This document shows positions 9,050-17,524 of a DNA stretch of 37,997 bases, piece by piece (within the stretch, counting starts at the first letter, position 1; every line of letters begins with the position of its first letter). The notes beneath the pieces were generated by a model, which was not told where the DNA came from, searched no databases, and worked only from the letters and a program-made list of their open reading frames with translations. The position numbers and the translations under genes are program-made. This stretch comes from Haloplasmataceae bacterium (GTDB taxonomy: Bacteria; Bacillota_I; Bacilli_A; Haloplasmatales; Haloplasmataceae), in the NCBI GenBank assembly GCA_029240795.1, contig JARDZP010000010.1:1-37997 (forward strand), in the 5' to 3' direction.

Positions 9050-10785
9050 TATTTATATCTTCTTTTAATTTTAATTAATACTTTAGTTCCTTCATTCGTT
9101 TTTGAAGTTATTGTTACTCCACATTCTCTTCCATATTCAAGTTTAATTCTTTCATCAACATTTTTCAAACCATATCCTCCACCATTAAATGATAAGAGCC
9201 TACTATTTGAAAAAAGCGCTTCTGTTGGTTCAAATCCTAAACCATCATCGGTAACTTCAAAATATATATAATCAACATCACCATTAACGTTTATTTCTAT
9301 ATGCCCACTATGTTCTAATTGAGATATCCCATGTTTTATGGCGTTTTCAACAATGGGTTGCAATATTAATTTAAGTGTTTGATCTTTTTTAACATCCTCA
9401 GATACATGGTAATCCACAGTAAATTTATCAGGAAAACGCACTAATTCTATTTCAATAAAATTTTTAATTAATTCAACCTCTTGTTCAACAGTAATAAACT
9501 TATCACCTTTATGTAGGCTAATTCTAAAGAATTTGGCTAATGCGATTACCGTCTTTTCAATTTCTGGTTGTTTTTTTATTTTAGCCATCCAAGCAATTGC
9601 ATCTAGCGTATTATAAAGAAAATGGGGATTAATTTGCATCTGTAATGCATATAACTCTAATTTTCTTTGATTTTCCATCTCATTTTTATTTTTGTCAATT
9701 AACTCAGTAATTTTGTTAATCATTTCATCATAAGTATTTTCTAATTCCCATAATTCATCTTTTATCTCTACATTTGCTACAGGAGCTTTTTTACCATTTT
9801 TAGAGAAGTTCCTCAACCCTATAATTATATTCTTTATTGGCTTCGTAATGTCACTAGAAATTTTATAAGATAATATAGTGGCAATTATTGCTAATACTAG
9901 TCCAACAATAAGAATATATTCATTTAGTTTACTAATATCGTTTAGTAAATAATCATATGAAATAACACTAACGATTTTCCAATCTACATCATATCGATTA
10001 TTAAATTCTGGCAGTTCGTTTACAATGACAATTGATTTTTCATCATTTATTGTCCTTATTTCATAGTTTGGTAAATCTTTTACATTATATATTTCAGTAT
10101 CAAATATAGTTGCTCCTACGTAATCATTTAATGTATGTGATATGATGAACGAGTCGTTTTCGATAATAAATGAATAACCTAAATTAATAGAAATACTTTT
10201 ACTAAAATCTTTTAATACATCTTCATTTAAGTAAAAAAATACACTACCCGTTACATCACCAGTTGGGAAATTTACCATTCTTTTACCAATTATTAAATAA
10301 TTGGTATTATTGACATCTTTAACAATTTGACCTGGTTCAATTAATTTATCGGTATCTAATACTTTATTAACAAAAATAGGATTAGGAAGGTTAATTGATA
10401 ATGATTCATCAGAGTTTCTGTAAATATCATCATCGTAATAAATGATTACATCACCAAACAAATCTTTATTATAACCAACTCTTTTCATCATTTCTTTGTA
10501 CATCATTTGTTTTTCTTCATTTGATAAGTTTTCATCATGTAAGACTGTTTCAAAATCCTCGCTTAAAACCATTCTTGAATATAGTAAATTAACTTCATCA
10601 AGTACCATTGAAATACTATCAAACATTTCATACTGTCTTGAGTAAATATCATTATAAATATAATTTTTAATCGCAGAAATTGATAATATTCGAACGATTA
10701 ATAATAAAATTAATGAAAAAGTTATTAATATTAAAATTATAGGGGAAGCAATTTTTGTTTTTAGCCGATTATTTGTTCTTAACAT
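9049..10785 (-). CDS. Two-component sensor histidine kinase, YesM type
   Basis: Membrane sensor kinase of 578 residues. A membrane span lies near residues 15-38, with a Cache-like extracellular region to about 290, a second span to about 312, then HAMP and a short coiled segment. The His_kinase domain has ALQMQINPHFLYNTLDAI with phospho-acceptor H388. The ATPase domain has the N-box QPIVENAIKHGI (N481), DDGLGFE and GGGYGLKNVDERI. Such kinases control sugar-uptake operons in Firmicutes by phosphorylating an AraC-type regulator. That partner gene lies directly upstream and shares a TAATG stop-start overlap, so the pair is translationally coupled. The likely signal is an extracellular sugar or a ligand-loaded binding protein, an inference from family and context. 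Confidence 0.93.
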   Translation of the reverse strand: MLRTNNRLKTKIASPIILILITFSLILLLIVRILSISAIKNYIYNDIYSRQYEMFDSISMVLDEVNLLYSRMVLSEDFETVLHDENLSNEEKQMMYKEMMKRVGYNKDLFGDVIIYYDDDIYRNSDESLSINLPNPIFVNKVLDTDKLIEPGQIVKDVNNTNYLIIGKRMVNFPTGDVTGSVFFYLNEDVLKDFSKSISINLGYSFIIENDSFIISHTLNDYVGATIFDTEIYNVKDLPNYEIRTINDEKSIVIVNELPEFNNRYDVDWKIVSVISYDYLLNDISKLNEYILIVGLVLAIIATILSYKISSDITKPIKNIIIGLRNFSKNGKKAPVANVEIKDELWELENTYDEMINKITELIDKNKNEMENQRKLELYALQMQINPHFLYNTLDAIAWMAKIKKQPEIEKTVIALAKFFRISLHKGDKFITVEQEVELIKNFIEIELVRFPDKFTVDYHVSEDVKKDQTLKLILQPIVENAIKHGISQLEHSGHIEINVNGDVDYIYFEVTDDGLGFEPTEALFSNSRLLSFNGGGYGLKNVDERIKLEYGRECGVTITSKTNEGTKVLIKIKRRYK

Positions 10786-12020
10786 TATACTTCTCCATTG
10801 TTTTCTTGATTAAGATAATCAGTAGGAGAAATTCCCTCTTTTTTTCTAAATATTTGACTAAAATATTTAACATCGCTATACCCTACTTTTTCAGCAATTT
10901 CATATATTTTATATTTTCCAGATAACAACATTTTCTTAGCGATAATCAATCGATAATCAGTTAAGCATTCATTAAAAGTTTTTCCGACATCATCTTTAAA
11001 AATATGCATTAAGTGAGACTCGCTGACGTATAAACTTTCAGAAACCATTTTAATCGATATATTTTTGTTAAAATTTTCAGCTATGTATTGCATAGCTTCT
11101 ACCACTTGTTGTCGATATTTACTTGATAAATATGTTGAAGTTGAAACAGTATTAATCGTAGGAAATAATTTATTTTTAGCCAGGTGTTTTGCCTGTAAAA
11201 AATTATCACTAATTTTATTAAATTGAAAGTATTTATTACTTAATCCTATAGATAATACTTCAGAATTTGTTTTTTCAAATTGCCTTAACGCTTTATTACA
11301 TAAATTCTCCAATTCTATTAGCTCTTTATCTCCTGAAACAATCAAAACAAAATATGAATCAAATAAATCTCCAGCAATCTGGTTCATGTTGTTATTAAAA
11401 ACTTCATTAATTATATTATAAAAATTATTTAAAGACTCCTTGATAATCTCTTGATTCTCGGTATTATCAATATGACAATATAAAACATAACCTTCTTGAT
11501 TAATAGGAATGTTTAAAAGGTCGATTTTTTCTTTAATTTTTTCAACTGCTGTATATTTACCAGATGTTAAATCAAGTAAAAATATATGTTTAATCGATGG
11601 TAGTTCTTCTTTTAATGAAGTTAAATATTTTTCTTTTTCTCTTTCCTTTAATAAATCACCTAATGCATTTAAGACAGAATTTACAAGTTCAGAATTATCA
11701 ATTGGTTTCAAAAGATATGTGTAAGCTCCATTTTCTAATGTTTCTTTAGCATATTCAAAGTCTTTATAACCACTTAAAATAATCGATCTACAATCATTGT
11801 TTATTTCATTTATATGTTTCACAAACTCTAACCCATCCATTATAGGCATTTTAATATCAGATATGATGATATCAGGTTTCAATTCATTTACAAGTTCAAG
11901 TCCTTTTTTCCCATTTGTAGCCTCGCCTACAATTTCTATGTTATAATCATTCCAGGAAATTGTTTCTTTAATTCCTAAACGAACAAGATATTCATCATCA
12001 ACTACAATCATCTTAAACAT
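10785..12020 (-). CDS. Response regulator with AraC-type DNA-binding domain, YesN type
   Basis: Cytoplasmic transcription regulator, 411 residues. The receiver domain occupies residues 1-120, with acidic pocket D8/D9, phospho-acceptor D55 (IIISDIKMPIMDG) and K105 (YLLKPID). A variable middle region follows, then a C-terminal AraC double helix-turn-helix (about 305-405: ISIKMVSESLYVSESHLMHI and YEIAEKVGYSDVKYFSQIFR). It is the first gene of the pair with the YesM-type kinase. AGAGGTGA precedes the ATG. The best target candidates in the window are the two promoters sharing ACTGCAAAAAGGGTT (7926 and 17433), which flank the kinase/regulator genes; this is inference. Only a weak promoter can be proposed in the 171 nt upstream. 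Confidence 0.93.
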   Translation of the reverse strand: MFKMIVVDDEYLVRLGIKETISWNDYNIEIVGEATNGKKGLELVNELKPDIIISDIKMPIMDGLEFVKHINEINNDCRSIILSGYKDFEYAKETLENGAYTYLLKPIDNSELVNSVLNALGDLLKEREKEKYLTSLKEELPSIKHIFLLDLTSGKYTAVEKIKEKIDLLNIPINQEGYVLYCHIDNTENQEIIKESLNNFYNIINEVFNNNMNQIAGDLFDSYFVLIVSGDKELIELENLCNKALRQFEKTNSEVLSIGLSNKYFQFNKISDNFLQAKHLAKNKLFPTINTVSTSTYLSSKYRQQVVEAMQYIAENFNKNISIKMVSESLYVSESHLMHIFKDDVGKTFNECLTDYRLIIAKKMLLSGKYKIYEIAEKVGYSDVKYFSQIFRKKEGISPTDYLNQENNGEV

Positions 12021-12145
12021 AACATTTCACCTCTTTTTACACATTATCATAATTCTATCAATAAAATCAAAAATTATTTATAATATCATATTACACCATT
12101 TTAACAATAATTAAAAATATAAACTTAAATATTGTAAATAAAATC

Positions 12146-12171
12146 ACAGCCCACTAGTTATAGTGGGCTGT
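12146..12171. terminator. Terminator downstream of the surface-protein gene
   Basis: Perfect 11-bp stem ACAGCCCACTA / TAGTGGGCTGT with loop GTTA, about 20 nt beyond the stop of the 844-residue gene. A TCTTTTT run follows on the plus strand and a weaker T-rich run on the minus strand. Confidence 0.75.
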
Positions 12172-12191
12172 CTTTTTAATATTATATATTA

Positions 12192-14726
12192 CTATGCTCT
12201 TTTACGAATGATAATAAATGCTCCTGAACCAACAAGTGATAATCCAATAATGCCTAGAACGATTAATAAGAATGTATTACCACCATCTGATTCATCAACT
12301 GGTTTAGTTGTACCAGTTGTTTGAGTTGAATTTGTAGTTTGTTGATTAGTTGTTGCAACAGGATCTTCTGGATCTACAGGTTCTTCTTCTCTTATAGAAG
12401 CTAATTCAACTGCTAAATCCATTACTACATTATAATCAACACTATCAGCAAAATATATTTCATCTATTGTGATGATTCCTGAAGCCCAATCACCTATTGT
12501 AATAGTTACACCTTGTGCATTAACAGGTAAATTGCTAGCTTCTAAGTCGATGATATAAGTTTGATATTCAGTTGTTAGTGCTGGAATGACTACACCTGGG
12601 AAGCTTACTAAATGATTTGCATTAGCAAACCTTGGTGCACTTTCACCATCACCAGTAATTGTACTTATTCTAAAACTATCTAAAGTAGTACCTTCAGTAC
12701 CTTTCATTTTAAGTACTAAATATTGTTTTGGTGCATCAGCATTATTTGGGTAACCTGCTGTTTTGTAATATGAATGTACTTTTTCTGTAGCATTTAAAAC
12801 TAATGCATTCTCAATTATTGATGCATTTTCAGAATCTAAATACCATTTATTTATTTCAGCAAATAGATCTGCAACAACAGGTTTTAGTACTGCACGATTA
12901 AAATCATCAAACATTAATTCATTTTCTTCATCTAGAATTGGTGAACCTTGGTTAGCAAAGAAAATTGAATCGATGTGTAATTTTCCTGCACCACCATAAT
13001 ATAAGTCGAATCCATTAATTGTAGTTGTTAAATTGCTTGCTGCTAAGTCAACAATTAGGTACATAAAGCCATCTTCATTAACATATGGATAATTTTCATC
13101 TTCATATTGAGGAGTAACTAATCCGGTACCACTCTTTAGACCGCCATTTGCCCATACAACAGTGCTTCTATTGTCTGTTGCATCGATTGTTGCAATACGG
13201 AAGTTATTTAAAGAACCACCATCAGTCACTTTAACTTTGAAAACAACATATTTATATGTTCCATCATTGTTATAGATACCGGCTGTTGTATATTGTAGAT
13301 AATCACTATTTGTGGATGCATCTAATACTAATGCACCATCTTCAATTGACATTCTATCAATACCAGCATATGCAATAATAAATGATAAACCATTTTCTGT
13401 TGCTACTTCATTATCAGTTGTATATTCTGCTGTAGCTCCAACTGTTTCTCTATCGAATGAATCAAAAACAACTAGATCATCTGGATTTAAAATTGGATAA
13501 GTTGTTATTACTGTTGAAGCATCGTATTCCATATTTGTAAAGAATATTGTATCTAGGTATACAAAACCATTTTCTCCAGTTTTAGATTCAAATTTAAATC
13601 CGTTCACATTTTTTGCCCAATTATTAGCTTCAAAGTTAACAACGATGTTTTGGAAGCCATTTGTAACTGCTGGTACTAATTCACTATCTGGACCTTTTAA
13701 TTCAGATAATGCGATAGGAGTACCCCACGTATCAACACTATCTATTACATAGAATGGAGTTATTAATAAATCTTCTTCGCCTACTTTTCCTTTAATGCGT
13801 AATACAAAGTTTTCATACTCACTAGTCACATTTGAGTTGTCATATCCCGCTGAACGGTAATGAGCAGGGTTTGTAGTATAATCGATTGCTAACCATTTAC
13901 CGATAATTGAAGAACCTTGACCAGCTCCACGCCACCAAACATTAGAATCTGCTGCTCCTACATCTGTTCTATTAAAATTATCTAATAAAAAATTATCAGT
14001 ACCTTCAACATAGCCAAGTGTTGTAGAAGACTTACTCCAATACACTTCACGAATGCCTAATGTTCCATATCCATCACCAGTCGTTTTTGACATAAAGTGG
14101 AATCCAGCTAAAGACTTACTTGCATCTATTGTTTCTGGACCTTGTTTTCCAGAAAGTCGATTAAATACTTTTCCATCTAATGAGTCAGCTAAGTTAATAA
14201 TATATACTTGATATTCATTAGTCAACTCTGGTAAGAAATCTGTGTCTGGATCTACTAAATCAGTAAAGTTAACATCTAGATCTTCGTAATTATCATCATA
14301 TCTAAATGACATAACTAGGTCTTCGATTTTAGCTCCGTTTGTACCCTTCATGATTAATACTAAGTAGTCATATGAACCACTTGTATTACTAGGAGATGCT
14401 ACTTTATAAATAGGTGCATCTTTAGATATACCTACTGTTGTAGAATAGTTTGCTTCTAAGTAGCTAATACGTTCTGTTAATTTTACATCGCTACTTTCAT
14501 TAAATGCCCACCATAACCCTGTTCCAGTTACACCATCAAGTGTAGCTCTTTCAAAATTGTCGAATAACTTATCAAAATCCGGGTTAAATTCTCTGCCAAG
14601 ATATTCGTCACCATCTCTAACAGATGCTTCTTTAATATCAGCGGCAGACGCTGATAATAATAAGGCACAGCTCATAATAAAGAGACTAAACACTAAGATT
14701 GATATTTTTTGTATGTGTTTTCTCAT
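12192..14726 (-). CDS. Secreted membrane-anchored surface protein with four carbohydrate-binding-like repeats
   Basis: 844 residues. A signal peptide (cleavage likely after ASA near residue 28) is followed by four repeats of about 180-200 residues. Each opens with an F/L-D-x-F-x-R motif (FDNFER near 55, LDNFNR near 245, FDSFDR near 422, FDDFNR near 608) and contains a K(Y/Q)xV(L/F)K(M/V)KG-like strand and a YxxYI(I/V)(D/N)L-like strand. The beta-rich repeats resemble CBM-type jelly rolls, but I do not assign a family. A Thr-rich linker, one membrane span (about 818-838) and the tail RKRA follow: an LPXTG-like layout without a recognisable LPXTG, so anchoring is by the membrane helix. It is 35 nt downstream of the beta-helix enzyme gene and probably cotranscribed. 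It likely holds polysaccharide at the cell surface (inference). Confidence 0.8.
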   Translation of the reverse strand: MRKHIQKISILVFSLFIMSCALLLSASAADIKEASVRDGDEYLGREFNPDFDKLFDNFERATLDGVTGTGLWWAFNESSDVKLTERISYLEANYSTTVGISKDAPIYKVASPSNTSGSYDYLVLIMKGTNGAKIEDLVMSFRYDDNYEDLDVNFTDLVDPDTDFLPELTNEYQVYIINLADSLDGKVFNRLSGKQGPETIDASKSLAGFHFMSKTTGDGYGTLGIREVYWSKSSTTLGYVEGTDNFLLDNFNRTDVGAADSNVWWRGAGQGSSIIGKWLAIDYTTNPAHYRSAGYDNSNVTSEYENFVLRIKGKVGEEDLLITPFYVIDSVDTWGTPIALSELKGPDSELVPAVTNGFQNIVVNFEANNWAKNVNGFKFESKTGENGFVYLDTIFFTNMEYDASTVITTYPILNPDDLVVFDSFDRETVGATAEYTTDNEVATENGLSFIIAYAGIDRMSIEDGALVLDASTNSDYLQYTTAGIYNNDGTYKYVVFKVKVTDGGSLNNFRIATIDATDNRSTVVWANGGLKSGTGLVTPQYEDENYPYVNEDGFMYLIVDLAASNLTTTINGFDLYYGGAGKLHIDSIFFANQGSPILDEENELMFDDFNRAVLKPVVADLFAEINKWYLDSENASIIENALVLNATEKVHSYYKTAGYPNNADAPKQYLVLKMKGTEGTTLDSFRISTITGDGESAPRFANANHLVSFPGVVIPALTTEYQTYIIDLEASNLPVNAQGVTITIGDWASGIITIDEIYFADSVDYNVVMDLAVELASIREEEPVDPEDPVATTNQQTTNSTQTTGTTKPVDESDGGNTFLLIVLGIIGLSLVGSGAFIIIRKRA

Positions 14727-14761
14727 ACATTTCCTCCTCTATTCTCTTTTATTTAAATTAA

Positions 14762-17362
14762 TTATTCAAATACATTAATTTCCGAAATTTGTGCTCCAAC
14801 TTCACCTGCAGCACTATTTTCACTAAATTTGAATTTAATAAATCTTGCTGATTCTGGATGATCTAATAATATTTCTACTAAGTTACCCGTTTTAGAATCG
14901 AATGAATAATCTTTTTCAGCAATTATTTCACGATAGCTATCACCGTTATCACTTACATACAATGAAATCTTTTGTATTCTTGGTTCCCATTGCATTAATG
15001 GTGGTAAATATAAATAGATGTATTTTATGTTGTAGACTTCTTGCATATCTATAGCGACTTCTGCTGGCCAGGTACCTTTTTCAGATTCATAGTATGTTAC
15101 TGGATTACCGTCTGTTATATTACTTGAATCATATACATCTTCATGAGTAGTTGCTGTTACTGCTTTGTTAAATGTTAAACTTGCTGGGTAAAACTCTACT
15201 TCTGATACAAATGGCAAAGATGGATATGCAACACCTGGTTTATTATAAAAACGTAATTGTACTGATTTATATTCACCTGGTGATAATTTAATATCAATAA
15301 AGTTTCCACTTGCGGGTGAAAATTCATAATCAGCAGCATTTAACATTTTTGTATAGACATTGTTTGTACTTGTTGACTTAATTCCGTATACAGCTATATT
15401 TTGAAGTAAGTATATTGCTGAATTTATATCCCCATAAACTCTTATTGTACCTATTTTTTTGTCTTCATCAAAATTTATGTTTAAAGCTGCATACTCACCT
15501 GTTAAATTTGACCATTCTTTGCCTAACCAAGAAGTAGCTTTATTTCCGTCAAGGACATTTTGCGCAACTTTTGTTCCATTTTCAAATGAACCTGTTCCAT
15601 CATCCCATACTAATGTACCCGTTCCGTGAGTAGCGTTACCTGTGAAATTACCTATAACTTTTGCTCCCATGTATACTTGTGGAATTTCTCTTATTGCGAA
15701 ACTTGGTACTAGGTATCCTTCTTGATCTATATTTGATACTACATTAACATTTGGTATATCACCATTAGCTAAACTTAATTTATAAGGTAGAATTAATTTA
15801 GCTCCTGTAGATTCGCTCGCTGTAAAGTTATAGGTGATATTAGAAGTATGTTGATTTGCTGATAACCGTAAATCATCGGATGAATCTACTTTTACGCCTT
15901 TATATGTCACATTATTAATCGAAACATTTGTAATTTTATGAGATGCGTCAAAGCCTGAAATTCTCGAAACTAAATCATCACTTCCATCCATAATTAAAAT
16001 ATTATCGATGATAACATTTTCAATTGTTCCTCTAACTCCACCAGATTCAGTCCATTCTTGACTATATACTACAGTAAAATCTATTAAGAAATCATCTTGA
16101 TTTGTTGAATTGTTATCCCCAATCATTTGTGCATCTTCAACTGTAATGTTTTGGAATAAAACATTTGATATGGCTGCATCATCTGCATTATGAATGCTCA
16201 TAACTGGTTTATGAAAATTATGAAGTACAGTTATATTTTTAAAAGTAATATCATCTATTGTTGGACCATTAGTTTCATACCCAATTTCCATACTTTGCGC
16301 TAAGTCAGTCCATAAAACCATATTGTTAATAGTAACATTGCTAGTTGTACCACGATCTACGTTTTTAACAACTAAATTATCATCAAATGTACGAACAAAA
16401 CTGTTTTTAACTTCAACATTTTTGCTTGATTGTATTGATATTCCGTCACCGTTTGCCCGTGCTGTCATAATTTTTACATTATCAATTTCCAAACCATCTA
16501 CGAAATATGATAGTATTGTCCAACCTGCTGGATTTAAAAATGTAATACCTTCTATTTTTATATTACTTGATTTTCTAAATTCAACTGGAATTGTGTATTC
16601 AGAAGCTCTAGTACGAGTATAAATTGCACCTGAGATAATCCCTCTCCCTCTAAGAGTTACATTTTCTACACCTTCCGCTCGTATTTGACCATAAACCACT
16701 GCTCCACCTGAAATATATATTGTTTTGTTACTTTCTACTGGAATCGCATCTGCTTTATATACACCTGGACCTATGTAAATCATATCATCAGGGATATTTT
16801 CTGGGTCGGGTGTATTTTCTTCGATTGGATTTGCAAATAAATGGATCGTGTTCTCAACTTTATCATTATATTCGATGACATAATTAGCTGAGTAATCTAG
16901 TTGAAATGTCATTTTATTTCCTGAAATTTGTGGTTCTATACCATAAGCAAGAGGTCTTACAACAGCTTTAGTAATTGTTTCATCAGTTACTGTAATAGTA
17001 ACTGTAACACTACCTTCAAAATCGAACATCGCGACGGGTGCTATTGTAGTAGGTAATGTATATGAAAAGGCTCGTGACAGATTAATAAGTGTTTCATATA
17101 CGAATAAATTCTTATCTTCAACTTTAATACCTACTTTACTTGATGTTTCCATTACATTCGGACCCTCATAAACAACTACATTTGTATTTGTAACTGTTCT
17201 TGAAGGCGTGTAGTCAACGTTGTCACTTGTTACAATTGGATTACTATTTGTTGTAGTTTTTTTAGAACATCCTACTAATATAGAAATAAACGTTATAAAA
17301 AATAACATGATCAAAGTAAGTGATACTTTTTTATAACTGTTACGACTTACTTTATAAATCAT
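14762..17362 (-). CDS. Lipoprotein beta-helix glycosidase (GH28/GH49/GH87-like) with F5/8-type C-terminal domains
   Basis: 866 residues, exported and lipid-anchored at C32 (lipobox ILVGC). Order: Thr/Asn-rich linker; N-terminal beta-sandwich (about 60-190); right-handed beta-helix (about 195-560) entered by MIYIGPGVY; then two discoidin (F5/8C)-like regions (about 600-735 and 735-866). Candidate catalytic acids are D306 in NGDGISIQSS and D327/D328 in TFDDN. Spacing of 21/22 residues fits GH28 and approaches GH49/GH87; all three share this beta-helix fold and Asp triad. GH28 would mean pectin, but the context (GH65, pgmB, a shared promoter motif with their operon) favours an alpha-glucanase of dextranase or alpha-1,3-glucanase type. 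The linkage is open. The start has GGAGGA; a TATAAT box lies 32 nt upstream. Confidence 0.78.
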   Translation of the reverse strand: MIYKVSRNSYKKVSLTLIMLFFITFISILVGCSKKTTTNSNPIVTSDNVDYTPSRTVTNTNVVVYEGPNVMETSSKVGIKVEDKNLFVYETLINLSRAFSYTLPTTIAPVAMFDFEGSVTVTITVTDETITKAVVRPLAYGIEPQISGNKMTFQLDYSANYVIEYNDKVENTIHLFANPIEENTPDPENIPDDMIYIGPGVYKADAIPVESNKTIYISGGAVVYGQIRAEGVENVTLRGRGIISGAIYTRTRASEYTIPVEFRKSSNIKIEGITFLNPAGWTILSYFVDGLEIDNVKIMTARANGDGISIQSSKNVEVKNSFVRTFDDNLVVKNVDRGTTSNVTINNMVLWTDLAQSMEIGYETNGPTIDDITFKNITVLHNFHKPVMSIHNADDAAISNVLFQNITVEDAQMIGDNNSTNQDDFLIDFTVVYSQEWTESGGVRGTIENVIIDNILIMDGSDDLVSRISGFDASHKITNVSINNVTYKGVKVDSSDDLRLSANQHTSNITYNFTASESTGAKLILPYKLSLANGDIPNVNVVSNIDQEGYLVPSFAIREIPQVYMGAKVIGNFTGNATHGTGTLVWDDGTGSFENGTKVAQNVLDGNKATSWLGKEWSNLTGEYAALNINFDEDKKIGTIRVYGDINSAIYLLQNIAVYGIKSTSTNNVYTKMLNAADYEFSPASGNFIDIKLSPGEYKSVQLRFYNKPGVAYPSLPFVSEVEFYPASLTFNKAVTATTHEDVYDSSNITDGNPVTYYESEKGTWPAEVAIDMQEVYNIKYIYLYLPPLMQWEPRIQKISLYVSDNGDSYREIIAEKDYSFDSKTGNLVEILLDHPESARFIKFKFSENSAAGEVGAQISEINVFE

Positions 17363-17393
17363 ACTCTTCCTCCTCTTATCATTTTATACTTAA

Positions 17394-17447
17394 ATTATAC
17401 TGTAATTAATTACTAAAACACTATACCATAATACTGCAAAAAGGGTT
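17394..17447 (-). promoter_or_regulatory. Promoter of the beta-helix enzyme gene with shared activator motif
   Basis: On the minus strand TATAAT at 17399-17394, a weak -35, and AACCCTTTTTGCAGT (plus-strand ACTGCAAAAAGGGTT, 17433-17447). The distance from motif start to TATAAT is 39 nt, against 38 nt at the promoter of the gene at 7857, and the motif-to-ATG distance is 71 against 69. The second ACTGCAAA copy seen there is not present here. Confidence 0.6.
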
Positions 17448-17460
17448 GATAAAATGTTGA

Positions 17461-17474
17461 GTATAGCGTTTACA
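17461..17474 (-). promoter_or_regulatory. Putative CcpA/LacI-type operator (cre-like)
   Basis: The minus strand reads TGTAAACGCTATAC, 12 of 14 matches to TGWAANCGNTNWCA and identical in its first ten bases to the site at 7968. It lies just upstream of the activator motif of the gene at 17362. Confidence 0.4.
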
Positions 17475-17488
17475 TGAATTCTCATAAA

Positions 17489-17516
17489 AAAAGTCTCGAT
17501 TTTAATCGAAACTTTT
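17489..17516 (-). terminator. Terminator of the 304-residue gene
   Basis: Stem AAAAGT-x-TCGATT / AATCGA-x-ACTTTT with one mismatched pair and a two-base loop, followed on the minus strand by a run of seven T, starting 9 nt beyond the stop codon at 17525. Confidence 0.75.
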
Positions 17517-17524
17517 ATTTTAAT

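Noticed and set aside
12192-12300. LPXTG sortase signal at the end of the surface protein
   Set aside because: The layout fits but the stretch before the helix reads KPVDESDGGN, with no LPXTG-like pentapeptide.
14762-17362. Pectinase (polygalacturonase) call for the beta-helix protein
   Set aside because: The fold and Asp spacing allow it, but no uronate pathway genes are nearby, while alpha-glucoside phosphorylases share its promoter motif. Kept as an alternative only.
17453-17460. Second ACTGCAAA half-site 20 nt beyond the motif at 17433
   Set aside because: The sequence there (AATGTTGA) does not match, so the direct-repeat form is supported only at the promoter of the gene at 7857.
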